Shown here piece after piece: positions 38,310 through 47,447 of a stretch of 64,000 bases of DNA. The stretch comes from Metabacillus halosaccharovorans (GTDB taxonomy: Bacteria; Bacillota; Bacilli; Bacillales; Bacillaceae): contig NZ_KV917371.1 of assembly GCF_002019635.1 (NCBI RefSeq), positions 744,001 through 808,000 of the forward strand, given 5' to 3'. Position numbers and translations under genes: made by a program. The notes under the pieces were generated by a model, which was not told the DNA's origin, did no database searches, and worked only from the letters and a program-made list of their open reading frames with translations. Position 1 is the first letter of the stretch, and each line of letters starts with the position of its first letter.

Positions 38310-39449
38310 TCATGTAAATGAAAATGTAAGTTCTGGTACCCACTGATTCATATGCTTTTTGATTTCTTCGTAAAGCTTTTCTTTACCTGATAGTTGCTCG
38401 AGCGGTTGAACATGGTACACTTCATTTACGAAGGTTGGGACGAAGGATGGTTCTTTTAGAACGATTTCACCGGTTTCGAGTTTTTTTTCGACGTTTAGTT
38501 TTAGAACTCCTCCGATATCTTTGTAATCTTCGGTTTGACCTGTAAAGAAATTACCGAGTGAATAGGCAACAAATGATCGTTTTCCATCCTCTCTTTCGAT
38601 CCATTCAATTGGTTGAAGAACGTGTGGATGGTGTCCGATGATGATGTCAGCTCCTGCATTTGCTGTTTTGATGGCTAACTGTTTTTGCTCTTCATTTGGC
38701 AATCTTTCATATTCTTTTCCAAAATGTAGACTTACCACAACAACATCAGAGATGGCATTAGCTTGTTCAATTTCTTGTTTGATGTTTTTCTCATCAATTC
38801 GATTCACTAAGTAAGGCTTATCTTTCGGGGTTTCAATACCATTCGTTCCATATGTATAAGCAAGGAATGAAAAAACAATTCCATTCTTTTCAATTGTGCG
38901 AATGTTCTTTTTATCTTCTTCCGATAAAAAAGCTCCGGTATAAGGAATCCCCAGTTTATTCCAATGGGAGATTGCACTTTGGATGGCCTTTTCGCCTCGA
39001 TCCAATGTATGATTGTTTGCTATTGTTACTAAATCAATACCGCTTTCTTTTAATATATCTCCAACTTCATACGGACTATTAAATGATGGATAGGTAGAAA
39101 GCCCAATTTCTGTACCGCCAATCATAGATTCCTGGTTGGCAATTGTTATATCCGCATTGTTTAATAAGGACTGAACATTTTTCAGATGAGGGGTAAAATC
39201 ATATTTTTCATCACCAATTTGTGCAGGCTCATACACACGGTCGTGGATTAAAATATCACCTATAGCCGAAATCGAAGCACTTGTCGTTATGATTTCCTCT
39301 TTTTCCTTCTCTTTCTCAACAATCTGTGGATTCTGTTTTTCTTCCACTTTAACGATTTGATTTTCAGGAGCTGATGCTAGTTTGCCAAAATATAAGCCCA
39401 GTCCACAAACTAGAAGAACGAGCAGGGTGAATGTGATGACCTTTTTCAT
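38310..39449 (-). CDS. CapA/PgsA-family surface protein
   Basis: A 379-aa protein. An N-terminal signal or anchor segment (about 4-22) is followed by a charged Lys/Glu linker (about 33-52) and a PGA_cap metallophosphatase-like domain (about 56-310). Motifs are SAIGDILIHDRVY, NQESMIGG, VTIANNHTLDRG, GADIIIGHHPHVLQP and SLGNFFTGQ. Members include CapA/PgsA of poly-gamma-glutamate export, but no capB/capC genes are nearby, so it is a stand-alone homologue. A short hairpin ACATGATG/CATCATGT (38288-38313) follows its stop. Confidence 0.9.
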   Translation of the reverse strand: MKKVITFTLLVLLVCGLGLYFGKLASAPENQIVKVEEKQNPQIVEKEKEKEEIITTSASISAIGDILIHDRVYEPAQIGDEKYDFTPHLKNVQSLLNNADITIANQESMIGGTEIGLSTYPSFNSPYEVGDILKESGIDLVTIANNHTLDRGEKAIQSAISHWNKLGIPYTGAFLSEEDKKNIRTIEKNGIVFSFLAYTYGTNGIETPKDKPYLVNRIDEKNIKQEIEQANAISDVVVVSLHFGKEYERLPNEEQKQLAIKTANAGADIIIGHHPHVLQPIEWIEREDGKRSFVAYSLGNFFTGQTEDYKDIGGVLKLNVEKKLETGEIVLKEPSFVPTFVNEVYHVQPLEQLSGKEKLYEEIKKHMNQWVPELTFSFT

Positions 39450-39551
39450 TAGGGTTACTCCTTTTTTGAAAACTACTACTTCTAGTTTAACTTATAACTT
39501 GGAAGAAATTAACCAAAAAGACAGAATTCTGTCGAATTCCGCCTTACTTTT

Positions 39552-40550
39552 TTAAAGAATGAAGTTAAGAAAATAATACACAACCCCAGCTAAAACCGCT
39601 GATGCAGGCAGGGTAACGATCCATGTAAACACCATGGCTTGAGCTGTTCCCCAATTAACTCCTTTTATTCGGTTAGAAGCTCCTACCCCGAGAATCGATG
39701 AAGAAATCACATGTGTTGTGCTGACGGGAAGATGAAGAAAAGTTGCACTTAAAATAATGGATGCTGATGAAACATCGGCAGCAACTCCGCTTACAGGTCT
39801 GATCTTCATAATTTTATTACCAACTGTTTTTATAATTTTCCAGCCACCTACTGACGTACCGAGTGCCATTGCAAGCGCACAGGAAAGCTGAACCCAAAAC
39901 GGAATATCCATTGTTTTATGATAGTTATTGGCGATTAGGGCAAGTGTAATAATGCCCATCGCTTTTTGAGCATCATTTGTTCCATGTGTATATGCCTGAA
40001 ATGCCGCTGTGACAATTTGAATTCTGCGAAATCGATTATTGGATTTCGTTAAAGAATGATTTCTAAATAAGACCTTAAAGATACTAAATACGATAAAACC
40101 GATGATAAATGCTAAGATTGGTGATAAAAAGAGAGACTGTGCAATCTTAGAAAAACCTGCATAATTAATACTGCCAAACCCTGAAGCGGCAATCGCTGCT
40201 CCAACAATAGAACCGATGATGGCATGTGAGGAACTGCTCGGAATTCCGTAGTACCACGTGATAAGGTTCCAGGCAATCGCTGAAATAAGGGCTGATAAAA
40301 TGACAACAGACCCATTATGTATCGTAAACGGATCCACAATACCGGTTGTAATGGTTTTAGCAACACCTGTAAACGTTAGTGCTCCGATAAGGTTCATTAA
40401 CGATGCTAATATGATCGCATGCCTTGGCTTCAAAGCTTTTGTTGAAACACTTGTTGCAATGGCATTGGCTGTATCGTGAAAACCATTTATAAAATCAAAA
40501 GCCAACGCTCCAATCACAATCAACACCGTAATCATTAATGTTACATCCAT
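39552..40550 (-). CDS. pit: Low-affinity inorganic phosphate transporter
   Basis: A 332-aa Pit/PiT-family (PHO4) carrier with about ten membrane segments. The PiT signature occurs twice: GFHDTANAIATSVSTKAL (about 23-40) and the second-half AYTHGTNDAQKAMGI. The C-terminal SSASIILSATFLHLPVSTTHVI block is typical. It lies 14 nt downstream of the DUF47 gene. Metal-phosphate symport is the family function. Confidence 0.95.
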   Translation of the reverse strand: MDVTLMITVLIVIGALAFDFINGFHDTANAIATSVSTKALKPRHAIILASLMNLIGALTFTGVAKTITTGIVDPFTIHNGSVVILSALISAIAWNLITWYYGIPSSSSHAIIGSIVGAAIAASGFGSINYAGFSKIAQSLFLSPILAFIIGFIVFSIFKVLFRNHSLTKSNNRFRRIQIVTAAFQAYTHGTNDAQKAMGIITLALIANNYHKTMDIPFWVQLSCALAMALGTSVGGWKIIKTVGNKIMKIRPVSGVAADVSSASIILSATFLHLPVSTTHVISSSILGVGASNRIKGVNWGTAQAMVFTWIVTLPASAVLAGVVYYFLNFIL

Positions 40551-40564
40551 ATATCTATGTCCCC

Positions 40565-41188
40565 TTACGCATTCTTCATGACAATGCTATCTAATGTATT
40601 GGCAACTTTACGACAGCTATCCACAATGCCTTCAAGTGACTCATATATATCTTTATATTGAATGATTTTAATCGGATCTTTTTCTGTTGCAAATAAATTT
40701 TTCAATGCGGTCCGCAGCAGGTTATCACTGTTTGCTTCATGTTCTTTTAATGCTGATGAATGGACGGGAATAGACTGTAGTTTTTTCAATGATAATAATG
40801 TGATCGCTTCTGAGATTTCGGTCGCACATTGATGATTGATGCGAAAAAACTTTTTCATCTGATCTGTCATGCTAGTAACTGAATACATCTCAAGCAATGC
40901 CGCGGTATGCTCAATTCCATCTAAAACATCATCAATATGCAGGGCAAGCTGTAAAATATCTTCCCTGTCAATCGGTGTAATAAAAGTTTGATTCAGTTCT
41001 TTTGTTATTTTTTGAATCAATTCGTCACCGGTTGATTCAAACTCTTTTACATTTTCTAAAAATAGTTGCAATTCATGATGATTTGAAATCGGTTTTTCAA
41101 CACAGAAGTATGTTGTTTCTTGAAGATTGCTTGTTATGCTTAATAATAACTCTGAAAATTTATCTTTTTTTCCTTTTGAAAACATCAT
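40565..41188 (-). CDS. DUF47 (PhoU-like) accessory protein of Pit
   Basis: A 207-aa, all-helical DUF47 protein of the PhoU-like superfamily, with acidic clusters such as ESTGDELIQKI and the LALHIDDVLDGIEHTA motif. Such genes are typically cotranscribed with pit and modulate the transporter; B. subtilis has the pair ykaA-pit. GGAGG precedes two adjacent ATGs, and the first is used. It begins the two-gene operon. Confidence 0.93.
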   Translation of the reverse strand: MMFSKGKKDKFSELLLSITSNLQETTYFCVEKPISNHHELQLFLENVKEFESTGDELIQKITKELNQTFITPIDREDILQLALHIDDVLDGIEHTAALLEMYSVTSMTDQMKKFFRINHQCATEISEAITLLSLKKLQSIPVHSSALKEHEANSDNLLRTALKNLFATEKDPIKIIQYKDIYESLEGIVDSCRKVANTLDSIVMKNA

Positions 41189-41220
41189 AGTACGAATCCT
41201 CCATCGGTAAAACTTGTCCT

Positions 41221-41249
41221 ATATTATGAGTACGTCTGTCATCAGACAA
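41221..41249 (-). promoter_or_regulatory. Sigma-A promoter of the DUF47-pit operon
   Basis: The minus strand has TTGTCT (41244-41249), 17 nt, then TAATAT (41221-41226), 33 nt before the start codon. No Pho box was recognised. Confidence 0.65.
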
Positions 41250-41334
41250 ACATACCTTCTCTATGTAAATTACTACGTATTGTAGCGTAAATCCCATGTT
41301 AAAAGCTAGCTAATTTAAATTATTAACTGCTTTC

Positions 41335-41470
41335 CCGTTAATGGGGGAGTTTGGCCCGATAAAGAGCCGGGTATAATTTTGATACACCCTTTGTGTCCCG
41401 GCTGGCTCTGCTGCTAAAGATTTAATAGAGCCCGAAATCCGTTTCGCATTTCGCTAATCCTTCAAAGGCA
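41335..41470 (+). other. Dyad-rich, possibly structured leader upstream of des
   Basis: AGAGCCGGG (41363-41371) can pair with CCCGGCT (41397-41403), with GTAT/ATAC nested inside. GGCTCT (41404-41409) can instead pair with AGAGCCC (41427-41433), which gives competing folds. A third dyad, CGAAAT/ATTTCG, follows. No T-run follows it, so it is not a simple terminator. I could not assign it to a known RNA class; an old mobile-element remnant is also possible. Confidence 0.4.
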
Positions 41471-41525
41471 ATAATCGTTTTCTATACTTAGATAAACAAC
41501 ATATGGAAAGGGGAAACCTTAAAAA

Positions 41526-42557
41526 ATGAATGAACAGGAAAATCCAAGGGCTTTGAGAAAACTGGTTAGCCCTTATGAAAAGTCTGATTTACAAAAAAGC
41601 AATTGGCAAATCATTAACACATTAGTACCATTTTTCCTGCTATGGTGTTTGGCATATAAGAGCTTGTCGATTTCTTATTTCCTTACATTAGCGATTTCTG
41701 TTGTTGCAGCAGGTTTTTTAGTGAGAACCTTCATCATCTTTCATGATTGCTGCCATTATTCCTTTTTTAAGAGCAGAAAGGCGAATAGAGTCCTTGGAAC
41801 GATAACAGGAATTCTGACTCTGCATCCTTTTGACCATTGGGCACACGACCATTCTGTCCATCATGCGACAAGTAGCAATCTGGACAAACGCGGTACAGGC
41901 GATATTTGGGTACTGACCGTTCAGGAATATAAAGAAGCTTCAACTAAGACAAAAATAATGTATCGTTTGTACAGAAATCCTTTTGTTATGTTTATTATTG
42001 GCCCGATTTACGTCTTCGGAATTACAAATCGTTTTAATCGTAAAGGAGCAAAACGTAAAGAACGGATGAATACGTATGTAACAAATCTGGGGATCTTCGC
42101 TTTGGCAGCACTTTTATGTTGGGCAATTGGATGGCAAAACTTCCTGCTGGTTCAGGTGCCAATTTTTATGATCTCGGGAACCCTCGGAGTTTGGATGTTT
42201 TATATTCAGCATACGTTTGAGGATTCTTATTTTGAAGAAGATAAGCACTGGGAATATGTAAAAGCAGCCGTTGAAGGAAGCTCTTTTTATAAGCTTCCAA
42301 AAGTCATGCAATGGCTAACAGGCAATATCGGTTTCCATCATGTTCATCATTTAAGCCCAAGAGTCCCGAACTATAAGCTTGAAGAAGTACATAACAACAC
42401 TGAACCATTGCAAAACGTTCCAACCATTACACTGGCAACAAGTCTTAAGTCGTTAAAGTTCCGTCTATGGGATGAAGAAGGCAAAAAATTTGTTGGTTTT
42501 AACCACTTAACAGCTGCTTCTAACAACCAAGTATCAGAGCGTCTAAGATCGGATTAA
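41526..42557 (+). CDS. des: Acyl-lipid fatty acid desaturase Des
   Basis: A 343-aa membrane desaturase that introduces a double bond into phospholipid acyl chains and keeps membranes fluid in the cold. The three histidine boxes are HDCCHYS (about 74-80), HDHSVHHATS (about 106-115) and HHVHH (about 273-277), separated by hydrophobic spans. AAAGGGG lies upstream of the ATG at 41526. Similarity to B. subtilis Des is strong, but the usual downstream desK-desR sensor pair is absent here. Confidence 0.95.
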   Translation: MNEQENPRALRKLVSPYEKSDLQKSNWQIINTLVPFFLLWCLAYKSLSISYFLTLAISVVAAGFLVRTFIIFHDCCHYSFFKSRKANRVLGTITGILTLHPFDHWAHDHSVHHATSSNLDKRGTGDIWVLTVQEYKEASTKTKIMYRLYRNPFVMFIIGPIYVFGITNRFNRKGAKRKERMNTYVTNLGIFALAALLCWAIGWQNFLLVQVPIFMISGTLGVWMFYIQHTFEDSYFEEDKHWEYVKAAVEGSSFYKLPKVMQWLTGNIGFHHVHHLSPRVPNYKLEEVHNNTEPLQNVPTITLATSLKSLKFRLWDEEGKKFVGFNHLTAASNNQVSERLRSD

Positions 42558-42581
42558 ATAAATTTTCTTTAATCAATGATA

Positions 42582-42632
42582 AGGGACAGTGGGTAATCAC
42601 CACCAAACTGCCTCGGAGTAACCACCGTCCCT
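42582..42632 (+). terminator. Long imperfect hairpin after des
   Basis: AGGGACAGTGGGTAA pairs imperfectly with GTAACCACCGTCCCT over about 15 bp. It begins 25 nt after the des stop and shares the GGGAC stem of other hairpins in the window. There is little T-run, so termination is uncertain. Confidence 0.5.
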
Positions 42633-42750
42633 CATACCATACAATTGGTTAATTTCAACTTCTCCATCCCGATATTCGTATACATATCCCTCATATTCCA
42701 TCACCTATTGGGAATATTAGTTCATAATCGATAGGAAAAGGAGGATGAGA

Positions 42751-42912
42751 ATGTTTGGACTAGGAAAAAAGATTAATACGCTGTTTTGGATTGCGATCTT
42801 TGGCCTCATTTTAACGACCATCTATTCAGCTATTCTCCTTTATCAGGGGATAGATTCAAAACGAAAGTTGAATTTTATTTGGGGTAAAAATAAAGAGGAA
42901 ACTGAAGGCTAA
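42751..42912 (+). CDS. Small membrane protein (53 aa)
   Basis: A 53-codon gene starting MFGLGKKINTLFWIAIF, with one clear membrane helix (about 10-33) and a charged Lys/Glu-rich cytosolic tail ending EETEG. AAAGGAGG ends 7 nt before the ATG, an excellent site. A perfect 12-bp hairpin terminator begins 5 nt after the TAA. Together these make a self-contained transcription unit. I do not recognise a family. Confidence 0.75.
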   Translation: MFGLGKKINTLFWIAIFGLILTTIYSAILLYQGIDSKRKLNFIWGKNKEETEG

Positions 42913-42916
42913 AACG

Positions 42917-42945
42917 AACAAGGACCTGTTTTTCAGGTCCTTGTT
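42917..42945 (+). terminator. Terminator of the 53-aa membrane protein gene
   Basis: AACAAGGACCTG and CAGGTCCTTGTT form a perfect 12-bp stem with a 5-nt T-rich loop, ending in TTGTTTC. Confidence 0.85.
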
Positions 42946-42981
42946 TCATGTTATAAATGGATAAAATGTGGTACTCAGTTT

Positions 42982-43107
42982 TAGTGTCTAACTCCAGCGC
43001 CTAGCCCCTCGAGGTCATAAGCCACAAATGAATTGAAGACAAAGAACATCTTCTATTCATTTGCGTCTTATGCTTGTCGGGTCTGATCAAGGCGCTTGCG
43101 CTTTTCT
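42982..43107. repeat. Dispersed intergenic repeat, family E, short copy
   Basis: It is aligned to the copy at 16110-16286: CTCCAGCGCCTAGCCCCTCG, the CACAAATGAATTGAAGAC hairpin block, and CTGATCAAGGCGCTTGCGCT. It lacks the internal insert of the other copy and abuts the cls stop codon. Confidence 0.85.
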
Positions 43108-44555
43108 TATAAGATTGGCGAAAGAAGCCGGGAGACAGATTCTTTAATCCGGATTGTTCTTGAACGCTGAACATAGGCCTCAATTGTTAATTGTCTTGAT
43201 TTCTCCATATCCTCGATAAATGACTCATACAGCTTTGTTGCTATATCAACATCATATAAAAAGGCATTCACTTCAAAATTCAATCTAAAGCTTCTCATAT
43301 CAATGTTTGCTGTTCCAACTGACGCAATTTCATGATCAACAACAATCGTTTTTGCATGGATAAACCCATTTTCGTAAATGTAGATTTCAGCTCCGGATTT
43401 TAACAACTCACCTGCGTATGAAAGTGTTGCCCAATACACAAATGGATGATCAGGTTTATCCGGGATCATCAATTTCACTTCAACACCTGATAAACAGGCA
43501 ATCTTCAAGGCATCCAAGATACTGGCATCAGGGATAAAGTAAGGTGTCTGGATGTATATGGACTCACTCGCTGATGAAATCATCTTCATATAGCCATTTT
43601 TAATTTGCTCCCATTCTGAATCAGGTCCGCTTGTCACGATTTGTATGCTGCTATCACCTGTTTTAGGCTGCTCCGGAAACAATTCGGGACTGTAAGAAAT
43701 CACCCGTTTTTCTGTTGCTTGGTTCCAATCAAGGATAAACCGGGCTTGAATGGCATGGACAGCTGTTCCTTGAATTTTCAGATGTGTATCACGCCAATAG
43801 CCAAAGGACGGATCAAGCCCCAAATATTCATCACCAACATTAAATCCTCCAACATACCCGATGCTTCCATCAATAATCACTAGTTTTCGATGGTTCCGAT
43901 AATTGAGCCGCAAATTGATCCATCTAAGTTTTGATGGAAAAAACACTTCAACTTCTCCTTCTGCTTTCCGTAGCTCTTTAAAAAATCTTGGTCTTAAGCT
44001 TCTTGACCCAAGATCATCATATAAAACCCTGACCTTCACACCTTGCTCTGCCTTCTTCGTTAACGCCGAAACAAATCGTTTGCCAAGTTCATCCTTTTTA
44101 AAAATATAATATTGCAGGTGAATATGATGTTTTGCCTGCTCAATATCCTTCAATAATGTTTCAAACTTCTCATTTCCATCTGTAAAAATCTCTACTTCAT
44201 TATTGTCTGTTAACAAAGCATCATTATTGAGTACATGCATGTTGATCATTTGCTTATATTTTTTTGCTATCTCACTTTTAAAAACAAACGAATTATTTCT
44301 AATCTCTTCTAATTGAGTAGCTAGTAGCTTATCAATCCCTAGCTTTTTCCGATCTTCCCATTGAAACATTCGATATCTGCTTAAATTTTGGCCAAATAAC
44401 AGATACAGCAAAAACCCCAATAACGGAATAAAAAACAACACTAACAGCCATGCCCAAGAAGAGGAGGCATCTCTTCGTTCTCTAAAAATCATGACAATCG
44501 CAAAGAACGTATTTAAAAGGAAAATAAACCCGAGTAAAATTGAACCAATTTCCAT
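43107..44555 (-). CDS. cls: Cardiolipin synthase
   Basis: A 482-aa phospholipase D-superfamily enzyme that condenses two phosphatidylglycerols into cardiolipin. Two N-terminal membrane segments (about 3-24 and 33-54) are followed by two HKD motifs: NHRKLVIIDGSIGYVGGFN near residue 220 and HAKTIVVDHEIASVGTANID near residue 400. Length matches bacterial ClsA. Start ATG 44555 with TGAGGA 6 nt upstream. Its stop lies at the edge of repeat family E, which may serve as its 3' end. Confidence 0.96.
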   Translation of the reverse strand: MEIGSILLGFIFLLNTFFAIVMIFRERRDASSSWAWLLVLFFIPLLGFLLYLLFGQNLSRYRMFQWEDRKKLGIDKLLATQLEEIRNNSFVFKSEIAKKYKQMINMHVLNNDALLTDNNEVEIFTDGNEKFETLLKDIEQAKHHIHLQYYIFKKDELGKRFVSALTKKAEQGVKVRVLYDDLGSRSLRPRFFKELRKAEGEVEVFFPSKLRWINLRLNYRNHRKLVIIDGSIGYVGGFNVGDEYLGLDPSFGYWRDTHLKIQGTAVHAIQARFILDWNQATEKRVISYSPELFPEQPKTGDSSIQIVTSGPDSEWEQIKNGYMKMISSASESIYIQTPYFIPDASILDALKIACLSGVEVKLMIPDKPDHPFVYWATLSYAGELLKSGAEIYIYENGFIHAKTIVVDHEIASVGTANIDMRSFRLNFEVNAFLYDVDIATKLYESFIEDMEKSRQLTIEAYVQRSRTIRIKESVSRLLSPIL

Positions 44556-44725
44556 ATGAATTCCTCACATCTCTTTTTCTACTATCAATCATAGTATATC
44601 TTGAAAGATAAATTATTTGTCAGTTTTTTTATATAACTACTGTGAGAACACTCTTCACTGTGATAAAATATCTCTTAATGAATTTTCAAAAATTTTTATT
44701 TCCTATAGAGGTGAAAAAAAGGATC

Positions 44726-46018
44726 ATGAATGAATTAGCACAAGCTTTAAATCAAGCAATGAAAGAAGATAACGAACACGTTTATAACATGTTGTCTCAG
44801 CTTGGAAAGGAAATGTTCTATCCAAAAGGCATTTTAAGTCAATCGGCAGAAGCAGGAAAAAAAGCTCATCGTTTTAATGCAACAATCGGAATTGCAACTG
44901 AAAACAATCAGCCTATGCACTTTCAACACTTGCAGGACCTTTTTGGCGATAAAGTAGCACCAAAGGATCTATACCCATATGCACCACCTCAAGGAAAAGA
45001 AGAATTACGTAAAGTATGGCAGGAAAAAATCTTTAACGATAACCCAAGTTTAAATAAAGATGTCGTAGGTTCACCAATTGTTACAAATGCCCTTACTCAC
45101 GGTTTAAGCATTGCAGCCGATTTATTCGCTGATGAAGGTACACCGGTTATTGTACCTGATAAATATTGGGGAAATTACAACATCACATTTAAAACACGCC
45201 GTGGTGCGACTGTTGCCACATTCCCATTATTTAATGAAGAAAACGGTTTTAACACAGCAGGCTTAAAAGCAACAATCGAAGCACAAAAATCATCCGGCAA
45301 AGTGATTGTTCTTCTAAACTTCCCGAACAACCCGACTGGATACACACCACTGGAATCTGAAGCAAAAGAAATTGCCGCTGTCCTAACTGAAGCAGCAGAT
45401 GAAGGGTTAAACATCGTTGTACTGATCGATGATGCCTACTTCGGATTATTTTACGAAGACTCAATGACTGAATCCATTTTCAGTTACCTAGCAGATGCTC
45501 ACGAGCGTATTTTAGCCGTAAAAATTGACGGAGCTACAAAAGAAAACTATGTATGGGGCTTCCGCGTTGGTTTTATCACATATGCGAGCAAATCAGCGAA
45601 TGTATTAAATGCGTTGGAACAAAAAACTAAGGGTCTTATCAGGGGTACAATCTCAAGCAGCTCCCACCCCTCACAATCACTGATTTTACAGTCATTAAAA
45701 TCAGACGAATTTGCTGTAGAAAAAGAACAGAAATTCGCTTTAATGAAAAGCCGTGCAGACAAAACAAAAGAAGTGCTTGCAAAAGAAGAATATCAAAAAT
45801 ACTGGACATACTATCCATTCAATTCAGGCTACTTTATGTGCTTGAAGCTTCACAACATTGATGCAGAAAAATTACGTTTGCATCTGTTAGATCAATATGG
45901 AGTTGGAACCATTTCCATCAACCCAACTGATTTACGTATTGCGTTCTCTTGTGTAGAAGAAGAGGATATTGAAGAATTATTTGACTTAATCGCTCAAGGT
46001 GCTGCTGATTTGCAGTAG
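44726..46018 (+). CDS. PLP-dependent aminotransferase, class I/II
   Basis: A 430-aa fold-type I aminotransferase. Substrate and PLP features are NFPNNPTGY (about 225-233), the Asp-Tyr pair in VLIDDAYFGL, and the Schiff-base Lys in KIDGATKENYVWGFR (near residue 285). The frame is open from 44642, but AAAGGATC just before ATG 44726 and the start MNELAQALNQ fit better. The natural substrate cannot be told from sequence. It is monocistronic and convergent with mtlD. Confidence 0.85.
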   Translation: MNELAQALNQAMKEDNEHVYNMLSQLGKEMFYPKGILSQSAEAGKKAHRFNATIGIATENNQPMHFQHLQDLFGDKVAPKDLYPYAPPQGKEELRKVWQEKIFNDNPSLNKDVVGSPIVTNALTHGLSIAADLFADEGTPVIVPDKYWGNYNITFKTRRGATVATFPLFNEENGFNTAGLKATIEAQKSSGKVIVLLNFPNNPTGYTPLESEAKEIAAVLTEAADEGLNIVVLIDDAYFGLFYEDSMTESIFSYLADAHERILAVKIDGATKENYVWGFRVGFITYASKSANVLNALEQKTKGLIRGTISSSSHPSQSLILQSLKSDEFAVEKEQKFALMKSRADKTKEVLAKEEYQKYWTYYPFNSGYFMCLKLHNIDAEKLRLHLLDQYGVGTISINPTDLRIAFSCVEEEDIEELFDLIAQGAADLQ

Positions 46019-46110
46019 TTTGCGGCTGATAGGATGCTCACTGCCGTTTGGTAGTGGGCATTTTTGCTTTTAAAAGGGATGGCAGGTTGGAACTTCATGG
46101 CTACTAGGTG

Positions 46111-46225
46111 GAATCTTGCAGATTTTCTATTAATTTTGCAGGTTTCCCAGTAATTTTGCAAATTTCCAAGGAATCTTGCAAGTTTCCCGATAATCTTGCA
46201 GATTTGGACTGGAATTTTGCAAGTT
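46111..46225. repeat. Array of six degenerate 20-bp units, TTGCA type
   Basis: TTGCA occurs at 46116, 46136, 46156, 46176, 46196 and 46217, spacings 20, 20, 20, 20 and 21 bp. Units read approximately AATYTTGCARGTTTCCCRRT. It lies between the convergent aminotransferase and mtlD genes. Confidence 0.85.
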
Positions 46226-46272
46226 GACAAGATACCTATCATTCGGCAAATTTCGCCGACGCGCTTACGCTC

Positions 46273-46303
46273 AAAAAGCCAGCACCGAATACGGTGCTGG
46301 CTT
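46273..46303 (-). terminator. Terminator of the mannitol operon
   Basis: AGCCAGCACCG and CGGTGCTGGCT form a stem of about 11 bp with a short loop, followed on the minus strand by TTTTTGAG. It directly follows the mtlD stop. Confidence 0.85.
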
Positions 46304-46309
46304 CTCAAT

Positions 46310-47446
46310 TTATAACTTCTCCGCAACGCTCACAACTAACGGATGATCCATCGCTAAACCTGAAACCTCACTAAATGCTGCAGCAGCACCTTTTTCCTCA
46401 ACCATCTGCTTAAGTGTAAGTGATTCCTGATCTTCCTCAGAAACAAACTGCAGGGCAGCTACGATTACCTTCACAAGATGTGCCGGCACGTCACCGAACT
46501 CCTCAATATACTCAAGGGCTGGTGCCACCAAGCGATCTTTTGCACCCAGCTTACGAAGAGGTGCTCTTCCTACCCTTTGCACATCGTCCACGATATACGG
46601 ATTTGCAAAGCGTCCGATGATTTTTTCGATATACGCTTGATGCTGATCTGCGTCAAAACCGTATTTTGTTGTTAACACTTTTCCTGTTTCACCAAGAGTA
46701 CCAAGTACGTCCTGCTTCACATCATTTTGAGCAATAGCTTCTGCAATCGTTTTATATCCAGCCAAGTTGCCTAAATAAGCTGTTGCCGCATGTCCTGTAT
46801 TCACAGTGAAAAGCTTGCGTTCGATATAAGCCTGAAGATTGTCCACAAATAGAGCTTCTTCAATTTTAGGTTGCTCACCCTTAATTCCAGTTGAATCGAT
46901 GACCCATTCATGGAAAGGTTCAACCAATACGTCTAGTAAGCGTTCATTGTTTTGATTTGGTACAATGCGGTCTACTGCTGAGTTCGGAAAGCCGACATTC
47001 TCTTCAACCCAAGCGATTTCTTCTGCACCAAGTTTTTCAACAACATACTTTTTAAGCTCACTGCTTCCACCGACCATGTTTTCACATGCAATGACATTCA
47101 CTGTGCCACCATTTACTTGCTGGCGTTTTTTCAACCCTTCAGCAATGAGTGGAGCAACGAATTTTAAAATATTTGGACCAACTGCTGTTGTCACGATATC
47201 TGCTTGTGAGATCGCTTCAACAACAGCATCAGGATGTTGCTGACTATTGATTCCTGACACATTTTCAACAAAGAACTCTTGCTTCTCTTCATTTGCCAAC
47301 ATCACTCGGTACGCTTTTTCTTTGTTTAATTCATTGATTAATGTTTCATTTACATCAACAAATTCGACTGCATAGCCTGATTGATGTAACAATAAGCCGA
47401 TAAAACCTCTTCCGATATTACCGGCACCGAAATGAACTGCTTTCAA
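46310..47446 (-). CDS. mtlD: Mannitol-1-phosphate 5-dehydrogenase
   Basis: A 378-aa polyol dehydrogenase that oxidises mannitol-1-phosphate to fructose-6-phosphate with NAD. The Rossmann motif is HFGAGNIGRGFIG at residues 5-17. The catalytic region includes VDRIVPNQ (about 150-157) and TVNTGHAATAYLG near residue 207. It is the last gene, 1 nt after mtlF. Confidence 0.97.
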   Translation of the reverse strand: MKAVHFGAGNIGRGFIGLLLHQSGYAVEFVDVNETLINELNKEKAYRVMLANEEKQEFFVENVSGINSQQHPDAVVEAISQADIVTTAVGPNILKFVAPLIAEGLKKRQQVNGGTVNVIACENMVGGSSELKKYVVEKLGAEEIAWVEENVGFPNSAVDRIVPNQNNERLLDVLVEPFHEWVIDSTGIKGEQPKIEEALFVDNLQAYIERKLFTVNTGHAATAYLGNLAGYKTIAEAIAQNDVKQDVLGTLGETGKVLTTKYGFDADQHQAYIEKIIGRFANPYIVDDVQRVGRAPLRKLGAKDRLVAPALEYIEEFGDVPAHLVKVIVAALQFVSEEDQESLTLKQMVEEKGAAAAFSEVSGLAMDHPLVVSVAEKL

Positions 47447-47447
47447 G

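Noticed and set aside
42558-42750. desK-desR sensor pair expected after des
   Set aside because: The downstream DNA encodes only the 53-aa membrane protein and then cls; no kinase or regulator is present.
45994-46326. A minus-strand 110-codon frame with a repetitive Cys-Lys-Ile protein sequence
   Set aside because: It is a by-product of the 20-bp periodic array. It overlaps the mtlD start region of transcription termination and has no ribosome-binding site.
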